NCBI GenBank assembly: GCA_964553405.1
Contig: CAZKLS010000013.1
Span: 1 to 41,422 of the forward strand
DNA from: DATIRA01 sp964553405
GTDB lineage: Bacteria; Pseudomonadota; Gammaproteobacteria; Steroidobacterales; Steroidobacteraceae
DNA: 41,422 bases
Reading direction: 5' to 3'
A model generated the notes under the pieces. The model was not told where the DNA came from and did not search any database. It was given only the letters and a program-made list of their open reading frames with translations. This document shows positions 1-9,067 of this stretch, one piece after another. The translations under genes and the position numbers were made by a program. How positions within the stretch are numbered: position 1 is the first letter of the stretch; every line of letters begins with the position of its first letter.

Positions 1-1007
1 AGCCGTCGCTGGCCGAGCGACGGCCAGGACCAGCCGACGAGCCGCGCGGCCTTGTACACGTAGCGCTCCGAGGCGGGCCGCACCTTCGCGAGCAGCGTCG
101 CCCCGTCGTCGGTGAACGACGGCACCGAGTAGTCCCCCTCGGGGCCTGTCAGCCGGCGCGGCTCGCCGCCCTCGAGGCCGACGAGCCAGAGCGAATCGAG
201 CACCACGGCCCGCGCGGCCGCGTCCCGGTCGGTGGTCGCGGCGAACACGACTCCGTTGCCGTCCGGCGTCCAGGCGGCCTCGATTGTCTCGCCGGACTGG
301 CCGAGATTGCCGCCGAAACCCCGCCCGGCGCGCAGCGCGCTGCCCGCGAGCAGGTCGCGCGCCGGCGTCGCACCGTCGAGCGGCTGCACGACCAGCGTCG
401 GTCGCCGCTCATCGAGCCAGCGGTCCCAGTGGCGGATCGGGAAGCTGTCGTAGGCGCGGACGTTGTACTTGCGCTCCTTGCGCTCGGCGGCCGCCTTGCG
501 GTTGTCCTCGTCGCTGCCGGCGCCGGGGTAGGTGAGGCCCACGAACAGGATCGAGCGGCCGTCCGGACTGAACCGTGGCGCACGCGCACCGGTCGCCCAG
601 TCGGTCACTCTCTGAGCCTCGCCGCCGGACAGCTCGAGCAGGTAAATCTGTGGCGTTTCGTCACCCTCGCGCTTGCCCGAGAACGCGAGCCGCGTCGAAT
701 CGCGGCTGAACACCGGGTCGCCCTCGGCAGACTTGCCCGACGTCAGGCGTCGCGGCGCTGCGCTGCCGTCGCTCGGGACGATCCACAGGTCGCTGCGCTT
801 CTTGTCGTCCTCGTACGCGGGTTCCGACACCGACACGACGATCCAGCGCCCGTCCGGGCTCACGGCCACGGCGCCCGGCCGTTTCATCAGCCAGACGTCC
901 TCGTGAGTGATCGGATGGCGCGGCTCGGGCTCGGCGACGGCGGGGCTGCCGGCGAGCAGCAGGGCCGGAACGAGCGCGGCGAAGACTCGAAGGTAAGGCG
1001 AGACCAT
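1..1007 (-). CDS. S9 family (prolyl oligopeptidase-type) serine peptidase, N-terminal part, cut by the window edge
   Basis: An open frame runs from ATG at 1007 leftwards to base 1 without a stop, giving about 335 residues. The start MVSPYLRVFAALVPALLLAG followed by an AVA-type cleavage site is a secretory signal peptide, so the enzyme is probably periplasmic. The rest shows repeated beta-propeller motifs of the TolB/WD40-like kind: AVSPDGRWIVV, VFSRDSTRLAFSGK, RFSPDGRSILFVG and AAWTPDGNGVVFA. This is typical of the N-terminal propeller of S9 peptidases of the dipeptidyl/acylaminoacyl-peptidase type. The alpha/beta-hydrolase domain with the Ser-Asp-His triad would lie beyond base 1, so activity cannot be judged. 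It is divergent from glmS. A TolB-like propeller without peptidase domain is possible but less likely. Confidence 0.8.
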   Translation of the reverse strand, partial: MVSPYLRVFAALVPALLLAGSPAVAEPEPRHPITHEDVWLMKRPGAVAVSPDGRWIVVSVSEPAYEDDKKRSDLWIVPSDGSAAPRRLTSGKSAEGDPVFSRDSTRLAFSGKREGDETPQIYLLELSGGEAQRVTDWATGARAPRFSPDGRSILFVGLTYPGAGSDEDNRKAAAERKERKYNVRAYDSFPIRHWDRWLDERRPTLVVQPLDGATPARDLLAGSALRAGRGFGGNLGQSGETIEAAWTPDGNGVVFAATTDRDAAARAVVLDSLWLVGLEGGEPRRLTGPEGDYSVPSFTDDGATLLAKVRPASERYVYKAARLVGWSWPSLGQRR

Positions 1008-1215
1008 TGTGGAATCCTGTGACCTGGGTGAAGGAGCGCGCGGGCCCCGGAGCGGAGTCTAACCAAAGACTGTGAGCCAGGCCGTCGCCGGCCGGGGTCG
1101 TGGCCGTACTAGAATTGCCGGGCACCGGGCGGTCCGCGTGGCCCGCCATCGGGCCAGGTTTCTGATCCCTTTGAGATTTCTGTTAGCCTCGCTGCCCCCA
1201 GACAAGGAACACCCC
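1008..1215. promoter_or_regulatory. Divergent intergenic region and glmS leader
   Basis: This gap separates the divergent S9 peptidase and glmS. On the plus strand TAGAAT at 1110-1115 is a fair -10 hexamer, but I see no good -35 at 16-18 bases from it. Downstream, GGCCCG (1140-1145) pairs with CGGGCC (1150-1155) around a CCAT loop, a short hairpin in what would be the glmS leader. No T-tract follows immediately, so it is not a clear attenuator. AAGGAA at 1204-1209 lies six bases before the glmS ATG and is a good ribosome binding site. No glmS ribozyme core is visible. Confidence 0.35.
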
Positions 1216-3051
1216 ATGTGTGGAATCGTTGGAGCCGTCGCCGGCCGTGACGTCGTGCCGGACCTGATCGAGGGGCTGCGCAGGCTCGAGTACCGGGGCT
1301 ATGACTCGGCCGGCGTCGTCGTCCGCAACGGCGACGGCAGCCTCAAGCGCCGCCGGACGGTCGGCAAGGTCCGCGCGCTGCAGGACGCGCTCGACGCCGA
1401 CCCGGTGCACGGCGAGCTCGGCATCGCGCATACCCGCTGGGCCACGCACGGCGTGCCGAGCGAACGCAACGCGCATCCGCACATCTCGCGCGAAGGGATC
1501 GCGATCGTGCACAACGGGATCATCGAGAACCACGAAGAGCTGCGTGCCGAGCTCGAGCGGCTCGGCTACGAGTTCAGCTCCGAGACCGATACCGAGGTGA
1601 TCGCGCACCGGATCGATCACCACCTGCGCCTGACCGGCGACCTGCTGAAGGCCGTCCGCGCCACGGTCGCCGAGCTCGAGGGCGCCTACGCGCTGGCGGT
1701 CATCTCGCACGACGATCCCGACCGGATCGTCGTCGCGCGCCAGGGCTGCCCGGTCGTGATCGGGCTCGGCGACGGCGAGAACTACGTCGCCTCGGACGTC
1801 GCGGCGCTGCTGCCCGTGACCCGCAGCTTCATGTTCCTCGAGGAAGGCGACGTCGGGGAGATCCGCCGGCAGGGCGTGCGGCTGGTGGACACGGACGGCA
1901 GTACCGTGCAGCGCCCGGTCCGCGAGAGCGAGCTGTCGGCCGACGCGGCCGAGAAGGGCCAGTACGCCCATTACATGCTGAAGGAGATCAACGAGCAGCC
2001 GCGCGCGGTCGCGCAGACGCTGGACGAGCGCGTCACCGGCAGCCGGCTGCTCGAGGCCGCGTTCGGCCCGGCGGCCTCGGCCGTGTTCGCGCGCACCGAG
2101 GCGGTGCGCATCGTCGCCTGCGGCACCAGCTATCACGCGGGCATGGTCGCGAAGTACTTCATCGAGCAGATCTGCCGCCTGCCCTGCTGGGTCGAGATCG
2201 CGAGCGAGTACCGCTACCGCAACCCGGTCGTACCGAAAAACACCTTGTTCGTCAGCGTGTCGCAGTCCGGCGAAACCGCGGACACGCTCGCGGCGCTGCG
2301 GCTCGCGAAGCAGGCCGGCTACCTGTCGCAGCTGGCGATCTGCAACGTGCCCGAGAGCTCGCTGGTGCGGGAGTCGGAACTGGTGATGCTGACCCGTGCC
2401 GGTCCCGAGATTGGCGTCGCCTCGACCAAGGCGTTCACGACCCAGCTCGCGGCCTTCAACATGCTCGTCGTCGCGCTGGCGAAGTTCCACAGCGCCGACG
2501 CCGAGCGCGAGCGCGGGCTGGTGCAGAGACTGCTGGGCATCCCCTCGCTGATCGAGAGCGCCCTGGCGCTGGACGGGGAGATCCGCGCACTCGCCGAGCG
2601 CTTCGCGGACAAGCACCACGCGCTGTTCCTCGGCCGCGGGCCGATGCACCCGATCGCGATGGAGGGCGCGCTGAAGCTGAAGGAAATTTCCTACATCCAC
2701 GCCGAGGCCTATCCGGCCGGAGAGCTGAAGCACGGGCCGCTGGCACTGGTGGACCGGGACATGCCGGTGATCGCGGTCGCGCCGAACAACGACCTGCTCG
2801 AGAAGCTGAAGTCCAACCTGCAGGAAGTGCGCGCGCGCGGCGGCGAGCTGTACGTCTTCGCGGACCCGGAATCCGGCATCGAGTCGTCCGAGGGCGTGAC
2901 CGTGATCCGGATGCCGCGGCACGTGACCTACTTCCAGGCGCCGGCCGTCTACACCGTGCCGCTGCAGCTGCTCGCCTACCACTGCGCGATCCTGAAGGGA
3001 ACGGACGTGGATCAGCCGCGCAATCTCGCGAAGTCGGTGACGGTTGAATAG
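1216..3051 (+). CDS. glmS: Glutamine--fructose-6-phosphate aminotransferase (isomerizing)
   Basis: GlmS makes glucosamine-6-phosphate from fructose-6-phosphate and glutamine, the entry step to UDP-GlcNAc, peptidoglycan and LPS. The product is 611 residues, very close to the E. coli enzyme (609). MCGIVGAV places the catalytic Cys at residue 2, as in class II amidotransferases. LEYRGYDSAG, HTRWATHG and SETDTEVIAH complete the glutaminase domain. Two SIS sugar-isomerase domains follow: CGTSYHAG and SQSGETADT in the first, RGPMHPIAMEGALKLKE and AGELKHGPLAL in the second. The C-terminus PRNLAKSVTVE matches the canonical enzyme. The frame is open further upstream, but this ATG is required by the Cys-2 rule and has AAGGAA six bases before it. 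There is no glmU neighbour, so it is probably transcribed alone. Confidence 0.98.
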   Translation: MCGIVGAVAGRDVVPDLIEGLRRLEYRGYDSAGVVVRNGDGSLKRRRTVGKVRALQDALDADPVHGELGIAHTRWATHGVPSERNAHPHISREGIAIVHNGIIENHEELRAELERLGYEFSSETDTEVIAHRIDHHLRLTGDLLKAVRATVAELEGAYALAVISHDDPDRIVVARQGCPVVIGLGDGENYVASDVAALLPVTRSFMFLEEGDVGEIRRQGVRLVDTDGSTVQRPVRESELSADAAEKGQYAHYMLKEINEQPRAVAQTLDERVTGSRLLEAAFGPAASAVFARTEAVRIVACGTSYHAGMVAKYFIEQICRLPCWVEIASEYRYRNPVVPKNTLFVSVSQSGETADTLAALRLAKQAGYLSQLAICNVPESSLVRESELVMLTRAGPEIGVASTKAFTTQLAAFNMLVVALAKFHSADAERERGLVQRLLGIPSLIESALALDGEIRALAERFADKHHALFLGRGPMHPIAMEGALKLKEISYIHAEAYPAGELKHGPLALVDRDMPVIAVAPNNDLLEKLKSNLQEVRARGGELYVFADPESGIESSEGVTVIRMPRHVTYFQAPAVYTVPLQLLAYHCAILKGTDVDQPRNLAKSVTVE

Positions 3052-3230
3052 GGCCCATCGCAGAAGGGCGCGTCGTCCAGGAGAAATGAACCCGTAATGA
3101 GCGACCGACTGGACGATGAGGCCCCTTCGGAAGGGTCACCGCGGACCGCCGCGCCATCGGCGGAGGCGGTGCTGAACCCGCGCGTAACGGTTGCCATCAG
3201 CGTTGGAGACACCTGAACAGAGCACGTGTC
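3052..3230 (+). promoter_or_regulatory. Structured intergenic region upstream of the DUF1772 gene
   Basis: This 179-base gap is rich in possible secondary structure. TCGTCCAG (3073-3080) can pair with CTGGACGA (3109-3116). CCCTT/AAGGG can form a small hairpin at about 3123-3135. ACCGCC...GGCGGT with an inner CGCC/GGCG forms a strong hairpin at 3145-3170. The stretch after the glmS stop (3052-3060) can alternatively pair with about 3114-3124, which would compete with the first stem. I do not recognise a known riboswitch. It may be a glmS 3' UTR with Rho-dependent termination, or a leader of the next gene. Confidence 0.35.
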
Positions 3231-3725
3231 ATGGAACTGATTCAATTCGGAGTACTGCTGTCAGCGCTCCTCTGTTCGCTGGTCGCTGGTCTGGTGCTCG
3301 CTTTTGCTGTCGTCGTGATGCCAGGCATCAAGGCCTTGGGCGATCGGGCCTATCTGAAGTCGTTCAAGGCGGTGGATCGCGTGATTCAGGACAACCAGCC
3401 GATATTCATGTCGGTCTGGCTCGGTTCCGTCATTGCATTGCTGGCTTCTACCGTGTTGGGCATCTGGCGACTGGAAGGCGTCGATCGAATCCTGCTGCTT
3501 GTCGCGTGCACGATCTACATTCTCGGTGTGCAGTTGCCCACGGTCGTCGTCAACGTCCCGCTCAACAACCACCTTCAGTCCCGAGATCTCGATACGATGC
3601 CTGAGTCCGAGCTGCGGGTGACCAGAGAAAATTTTGATTCCCGGTGGTTGCGCTGGAACACCTTTCGGACGGCTGTCGCGACACTGACGACGGTACTGCT
3701 GCTCGTCCTGTTGCTCCGATTCTGA
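3231..3725 (+). CDS. DUF1772 / anthrone oxygenase-like integral membrane protein
   Basis: The product has 164 residues and four hydrophobic segments, at about residues 5-30, 60-77, 85-105 and 145-162. The motif VPLNNHL after the third segment and a WLRWNTFRT motif just before the fourth are hallmarks of the DUF1772 (anthrone oxygenase-like) family. Most members are bacterial membrane proteins without a proven function. No cofactor site is evident. The gene follows glmS after a structured gap and converges on ansB with 41 bases between stops. Its base composition is visibly less G+C-rich than its neighbours, with many A/T third positions, which suggests a different history. ATG at 3231 is the only convincing start and its Shine-Dalgarno is weak. 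Confidence 0.8.
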   Translation: MELIQFGVLLSALLCSLVAGLVLAFAVVVMPGIKALGDRAYLKSFKAVDRVIQDNQPIFMSVWLGSVIALLASTVLGIWRLEGVDRILLLVACTIYILGVQLPTVVVNVPLNNHLQSRDLDTMPESELRVTRENFDSRWLRWNTFRTAVATLTTVLLLVLLLRF

Positions 3726-3766
3726 TCAGGAGGCTCTTGCAACGGGACGATTGCTGCCAGCTGAAC

Positions 3767-4831
<1,065 letters not shown>

Positions 4832-5024
4832 GAACTCTCCAGGGTGTGCCCGGGATTGTATACAGAGCCTGCAACGGAGACGTGCCCCGGGCGAAGTGCC
4901 GTGGCGGGACGGGTGTAGACCGGCGCAGTCAGGGACCGCGCCGGGCCGCGGTGCATTTGGTCGCCCGTCGTCGATCTGCGATACTGCCGGCTCCTTCGAT
5001 GCCCTACCCGCCGAGGCCGCAGAC

Positions 5025-5432
5025 GTGACCGACACCGCCGCGACCCGCCCGGTCGACCCTTCGCTGGTCAGCTACACGCACTGGATGTATGCGCTGCACG
5101 CCGCGAGCGCGCTGATCGGCGTGTTCGGCTCGGCGTTCGTCGCCACGGCCTTCGTCTTCGGCATCCCGTCGATCATCGCGGTCGTGATGAACTACGTGAA
5201 GCGCGGCGATGCCAGGGGCACCTATCTCGACAGCCACTTCGGCTGGCAGCTCCGGACCTTCTGGTTCGCGCTGCTCTGGATACTGCTGATCGGCCTGTTC
5301 TCGGCGCCGCTGGTGCTGCTGCTCGGCCTGGGCATCCTCACCTGGCTGTTCGGCATCCTGGTCGTCGGGATCTGGATCATCTATCGGGTCGCTCGCGGCT
5401 GGCTGCGCCTGAAGGACGGCCGGCCGGTCTGA
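5025..5432 (+). CDS. DUF4870-like small integral membrane protein
   Basis: With a GTG start at 5025 the product is 135 residues. GAGG at 5013-5016 is eight bases upstream. Two hydrophobic regions, about residues 22-50 and 74-120, flank a short soluble loop. The loop contains YLDSHFGWQLRTFW, which resembles the His-Phe-x-Trp-Gln-x-Arg-Thr-Phe signature of the COG3671/DUF4870 group. No enzymatic function is known to me for that group. It is divergent from ansB across about 190 bases and lies 48 bases upstream of slyD, so the two may be co-transcribed. The frame extends upstream, but those residues look non-coding. Confidence 0.65.
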   Translation: MTDTAATRPVDPSLVSYTHWMYALHAASALIGVFGSAFVATAFVFGIPSIIAVVMNYVKRGDARGTYLDSHFGWQLRTFWFALLWILLIGLFSAPLVLLLGLGILTWLFGILVVGIWIIYRVARGWLRLKDGRPV

Positions 5433-5480
5433 ATCTGCGGCGCCCAGGCGCCGCCGCCATCAATCCCACGGAGGTCACGC

Positions 5481-5969
5481 ATGCAGATTGCGCAGGACAA
5501 GGTCGTACTCATTCACTACACGCTCACTGACGACTCCGGCGCGGTGCTGGACAGTTCCTCGGGCGGCGACCCGCTCGCCTATCTCCACGGCAAGGGCAAC
5601 ATCATTCCCGGGCTCGAGAAGGCGCTCGAGGGGCGTGCGACGGGCGACAAGCTCGACGTCAAGGTCGAGCCGGCCGAGGGCTACGGAGACCGCGACGAGC
5701 GGCTGGTGCAGAGCGTGCCGCGACGGGCCTTCGGAAAAGTGTCCAAGGTGGAGCCCGGCATGCAGTTCCACGCGCAGACCTCGGAGGGGCAGGCGCGGGT
5801 CGTGACCGTGACCAAGGTGCAGGGCGACATGGTCATGGTGGACGGCAACCACCCGCTCGCCGGCCAGAACCTGAATTTCGCGGTCGAGGTGGCCGATGTG
5901 CGGGACGCGACGGCCGAGGAGCTCGAGCACGGCCACGTGCACGGACCCGGCGGACACCACCACGGCTGA
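5481..5969 (+). CDS. slyD: FKBP-type peptidyl-prolyl cis-trans isomerase, SlyD-like
   Basis: The product is 162 residues. The order is a split FKBP domain (VVLIHYTLTDDSG, GNIIPGLEKALEG) with an inserted flap domain at about residues 70-125, then DGNHPLAGQNLNFAVEV closing the FKBP fold. This is the SlyD architecture, a cytoplasmic prolyl isomerase and chaperone. The tail HGHVHGPGGHHHG is a short His-rich segment like the metal-binding tail of SlyD, which in E. coli delivers nickel to hydrogenase, though the Cys-rich part is absent. GGAGGT at 5470-5475 is five bases before the ATG. An FKBP of the FkpB type is excluded by the inserted flap. Confidence 0.93.
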   Translation: MQIAQDKVVLIHYTLTDDSGAVLDSSSGGDPLAYLHGKGNIIPGLEKALEGRATGDKLDVKVEPAEGYGDRDERLVQSVPRRAFGKVSKVEPGMQFHAQTSEGQARVVTVTKVQGDMVMVDGNHPLAGQNLNFAVEVADVRDATAEELEHGHVHGPGGHHHG

Positions 5970-6029
5970 GCGGCGTTCCGCCCTGGCGTGATCCAGTTCG
6001 CAGCGACGGTGGTCCCATCGGCCGGTTGA

Positions 6030-6058
6030 TTGCCGCGGGCATCGCCCCCTGCTATAGC
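6030..6058 (+). promoter_or_regulatory. Candidate sigma-70 promoter of the OmpW/OmpA fusion gene
   Basis: TTGCCG at 6030-6035 and TATAGC at 6053-6058 are separated by exactly 17 bases. Transcription would begin near 6065, about 20 bases before the ATG at 6086, which leaves room for GGAG at 6075-6078. The spacing and position support it; neither hexamer is perfect. Confidence 0.5.
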
Positions 6059-6085
6059 TTTCGCATCCCTGAACGGAGTAAGTCG

Positions 6086-7243
6086 ATGAAACGCATGTCG
6101 ATGTTGCTGGCCTGCACGGTGGCCGGCGTCCTGGTCGCGTCGGGGCCGGCGCGCGCCTACGACGGCAGCAACTGGAGCATCAAGGCCGGTGGGCACTACC
6201 TGAGTCCGAAGAGCTCGAACGGCTCGCTGAACCTCGACGACGGCTATGGAAAGCGCGAGATCGACGTGGACGACGCGGCCATGTTCACGCTGGCCGTGGC
6301 CTATCAGTTCAGCGAACACTGGAGCATGGAGCTGTTCGGCTCCGCGCCGTTCCAGCTGGACATGGACCTCGAGGGACTGGGGACCGCCGAGGCGGGCCTG
6401 GTGCCGCTCACGCTCGGCTGGATCTACACGTTCAATCCGGACGGGCGCTGGCGGCCGTACCTCGGCGCCGGCGTCACGGCCGCGATGTTCTTCGACGAGG
6501 ACCCCTCCGACATGAAGCTGGACGACGATCTCGGTCCGGCCGCGATCGCGGGACTCGACTTCGCACTGAACCGCAGCTGGTTCCTGAACCTGGACGTCCG
6601 CTGGATCGACATCGACACCGAGGCGAAGATCCGCGAGGTTCCGGGCGACGCGTTCAAGGTCGCGATCGACCCGCTGTTGGTGGGCCTGATGGTCGGTTAC
6701 CGCTTCGGGCAGCACGAACCGCAGTACGCGCCGCCCGCGCCCGCACCGGCGGCGGCCGTGGCGTCTGCGCCTGCTCCTGCTCCTGCCGCGCCCACGGCCG
6801 GTCCCTGCGCCGACGGTGACGGCGACGGTGTCTGCGACGCGGACGACAAGTGCCCGAACACGCCGGCCGGCGACACGGTCGATCGCTACGGCTGCAGCCT
6901 CGTCTCGCGACTGATGCTGTTCTTCGATTTCGACAGCGCCGAGCTGCGCTCCGAGTCGATACGCGAGCTCGAGCGGGTGACGCAGTTCATGAACCAGATC
7001 CCTGAGGCCACCGCGCTGATCGAGGGCCACACGGACAGTCTCGGCACGGACGCGTACAACCTCGGTCTTTCCGAGCGCCGTGCGAAGTCGGTCTACGACT
7101 ACCTGGTGTCGAGGGGCGTCAATCCCGGCCGGCTGCAGTCGCTCGGCAAGGGCGAGTCGCAACCGATCGCGGACAATTCGACCGAGGCCGGGCGGCAGCA
7201 GAATCGACGGGTCATGCTGATCCGTACCGACAGCGGAGGCTGA
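6086..7243 (+). CDS. Outer membrane protein with OmpW-like barrel, TSP3-like hinge and OmpA C-terminal domain
   Basis: The 385-residue precursor starts with a signal peptide ending GPARA at about residue 23. Residues 24-210 read as an OmpW-type eight-stranded barrel: GGHYLSPKSSNG, SMELFGSAPFQLDMDLEGLG, RPYLGAGVTAAMFFDED, NLDVRWIDIDTEAK and a closing IDPLLVGLMVGYRF. A Pro/Ala-rich linker follows. Then comes a calcium-type TSP3-like segment between Cys241 and Cys270 (DGDGDGVCDADDKCPNTPAG). The C-terminal 110 residues are an OmpA/MotB peptidoglycan-binding domain: FFDFDSAEL, EGHTDSLGTDAYN, LSERRAKSVYDYL, NRRVML. It should tie the outer membrane to peptidoglycan. The ATG at 6086 is preceded by GGAG and fits the signal peptide better than a TTG 20 codons upstream. 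Confidence 0.9.
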   Translation: MKRMSMLLACTVAGVLVASGPARAYDGSNWSIKAGGHYLSPKSSNGSLNLDDGYGKREIDVDDAAMFTLAVAYQFSEHWSMELFGSAPFQLDMDLEGLGTAEAGLVPLTLGWIYTFNPDGRWRPYLGAGVTAAMFFDEDPSDMKLDDDLGPAAIAGLDFALNRSWFLNLDVRWIDIDTEAKIREVPGDAFKVAIDPLLVGLMVGYRFGQHEPQYAPPAPAPAAAVASAPAPAPAAPTAGPCADGDGDGVCDADDKCPNTPAGDTVDRYGCSLVSRLMLFFDFDSAELRSESIRELERVTQFMNQIPEATALIEGHTDSLGTDAYNLGLSERRAKSVYDYLVSRGVNPGRLQSLGKGESQPIADNSTEAGRQQNRRVMLIRTDSGG

Positions 7244-7279
7244 GCGCAGGGCCGGAGACTGCTGCTTCGGAACGATCTG

Positions 7280-7312
7280 GCCGGCGGCGCTCGACGAGCC
7301 CGCCGGCTTTTT
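7280..7312 (+). terminator. Rho-independent terminator of the OmpW/OmpA fusion gene
   Basis: GCCGGCGG (7280-7287) pairs with CCGCCGGC (7300-7307). After a one-base bulge, an inner GCTC/GAGC stem closes a three-base loop. Five T residues follow at 7308-7312. It lies 37 bases after the stop codon and 15 bases before the end of the convergent L,D-transpeptidase gene. Confidence 0.85.
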
Positions 7313-7326
7313 GTTGCCCGCTCGCT

Positions 7327-8994
7327 TCAGTCGCGACGCTGCGGCAGCCGAAAGCCGCTGTCCAGCGCGGCGAGCAGTGGCGGATCCCGGTCGTAGATGT
7401 CCTTGCGGAAGGCCGTCCGGCCGTCCGGCAGCGGCTGCGCGGTCCAGTACAGCAGAAGGACCGGCACTTTGCGCTCCAGCCGGACGGTCTGCGTGCGCTT
7501 GCTCGCGACGATTTCCGCCATGGACTGCTGGTTCCAACGGCCGGGCTCGCCGAGCACGATCTCCGCGAGCTCGAAGGCCTTCTGCACCCGTATGCAGCCC
7601 GAGCTGAAGGTCCGCGTGTCGCGTTCGAAGAGTTCCTTGCTCGGCGTGTCGTGCAGGTAGACGAGGTAAGGGTTCGGAAACATGATCTTGACGAGCCCGA
7701 GCGCGTTGGCCGGTCCGGGATCCTGGACGAGCTGGTAAGGGATGGCCGAGCCGCTGTAGCGCTGCCAGTTGACCGAATACGGACTGACCTGCCGGCCGTT
7801 GCGGTCGATCACCCGGATGTTGTTGCGCTCGAGGTAGCCCGGGTCGCGCTTGATGACCGGCAGCTTGTCCTTGGCCAGAATGCCCGGCGGTATCGTCCAG
7901 GTCGGGTTGAATACGACGTGGTCGATCTCGGCCTTGAATACCGGTGTTTCCCGGTACGGACGACCGACGATCGCGCGTGAACTCCACAGCACCTCGTCGT
8001 CGCGGCGATAGCTCACCTCGAAGCCGGCGATGTCCACCAGCACGAACTCGCCGTGCAGCTCGTGCAGCACCCAGCGTCCCCGCTCGAGGTTGATCCGCAG
8101 CTGGTCGATGCGCCGCTCCACCGGCACGTTGAGCGCCTCTAGCGTGGCCGGTCCGACCACGCCGTCGACGCCGAGGCCGTGACGCTGCTGGAAGCGCCGC
8201 ACCGCTTCGACGGTCGCGGGATCGTAGAAGTCGGCGGCCTCACCCGGGATTTCCGCGAGGTCGCCGGTGACCTGCAGCCGCTGTCGTAGTACCGGCAGCC
8301 GTGCATCATCGGCGCCGGGCTCGAGCGTCGGACCCGCCGGCAGCTGCGGCCAGCCTCCGGCGGCCGCGATGGCGCGGTACTCCGCGAGGCTCTGCTTCGT
8401 GCCACGGTACGCGGCGTGCGCGGGTCGCGCCCGCTCAAACGTCTCCTGCAGCGAGCCCCGGGTCAAGGCCCTCTCGAGCAGTGCGTCGGGCGTCTCGGGG
8501 CCGATGGGCCGGCCGGCGTAATTCCACTGCGAGCTGAGCTTCTCGGGGTCCACCTTACCCGCGAACAGGTGATACAGCGCGAGCACGGTGCCGTCGGTCG
8601 CGAGCAGCTCGAGCCCGGCGAGCTCCTCTGCGGTGAGCGAGCCCGTCGATCGCCATTCGTCACGGAACGACTGCAGCGTCGGCAGGTGGTAGTCCGCCGG
8701 GTCGAGACCGTCCTCGCGCACGCGCTCGATCTCGAGCAGCAGCTGCTCCAGCCTGTCCGGGTCGTCCCAGTACCTGCGATACCCCTGTCGCTGGTAGAAC
8801 TCGGTGACGATGTCCGCGAGCACGATCCGTGCGTTGCGCACCCCGCGTCGGCGGTCGTGCTGCAGCTCGACGATCCGCTCCTGCAGCGCAGCGGTCGGCG
8901 GATCGACGGCGGGCGGCGCCTGCGTGGCGGTCGCCGGGGACGGCTGGCCGATTGCCGCCAGCGCCGCCGACGATGCCAGCAGCGCGACGACCAT
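7327..8994 (-). CDS. YcbB/LdtD-type L,D-transpeptidase
   Basis: The product is about 555 residues. It should form 3-3 cross-links in peptidoglycan in the periplasm. After the N-terminus come a long helical region, a peptidoglycan-binding domain (VRRFQQRHGLGVDGVVGPAT, about residues 260-285), and a YkuD catalytic domain with FNPTWTIPPGI, YLHDTPSKELFERD and SSGCIRVQKAFELAE. The catalytic Cys is at about residue 467. Large YcbB-like enzymes share this layout. ATG at 8994 gives a hydrophobic leader (VVALLASSAALAA) without positive residues before it. The upstream in-frame sequence is Arg-rich but shows no ATG, GTG or TTG, so the true start is uncertain. It lies 73 bases after rimO and is probably in one operon with it. 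Confidence 0.9.
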   Translation of the reverse strand: MVVALLASSAALAAIGQPSPATATQAPPAVDPPTAALQERIVELQHDRRRGVRNARIVLADIVTEFYQRQGYRRYWDDPDRLEQLLLEIERVREDGLDPADYHLPTLQSFRDEWRSTGSLTAEELAGLELLATDGTVLALYHLFAGKVDPEKLSSQWNYAGRPIGPETPDALLERALTRGSLQETFERARPAHAAYRGTKQSLAEYRAIAAAGGWPQLPAGPTLEPGADDARLPVLRQRLQVTGDLAEIPGEAADFYDPATVEAVRRFQQRHGLGVDGVVGPATLEALNVPVERRIDQLRINLERGRWVLHELHGEFVLVDIAGFEVSYRRDDEVLWSSRAIVGRPYRETPVFKAEIDHVVFNPTWTIPPGILAKDKLPVIKRDPGYLERNNIRVIDRNGRQVSPYSVNWQRYSGSAIPYQLVQDPGPANALGLVKIMFPNPYLVYLHDTPSKELFERDTRTFSSGCIRVQKAFELAEIVLGEPGRWNQQSMAEIVASKRTQTVRLERKVPVLLLYWTAQPLPDGRTAFRKDIYDRDPPLLAALDSGFRLPQRRD

Positions 8995-9067
8995 CCGCGC
9001 CGCGAACAGCAGCGCGGGGTATCGATGCCCGGGGGCGCAGGCGCGGGTCGGTCGCCGGCGGATGCGT

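Noticed and set aside
1008..1215. glmS ribozyme upstream of glmS
   Set aside because: The core sequence and pseudoknots are absent, and the ribozyme is typical of Gram-positive bacteria.
3012..3245. Small minus-strand frame over the glmS end, ending VTDFARLRG
   Set aside because: Its end is only the antisense of the conserved glmS tail, which makes it look conserved between species. No start signal.
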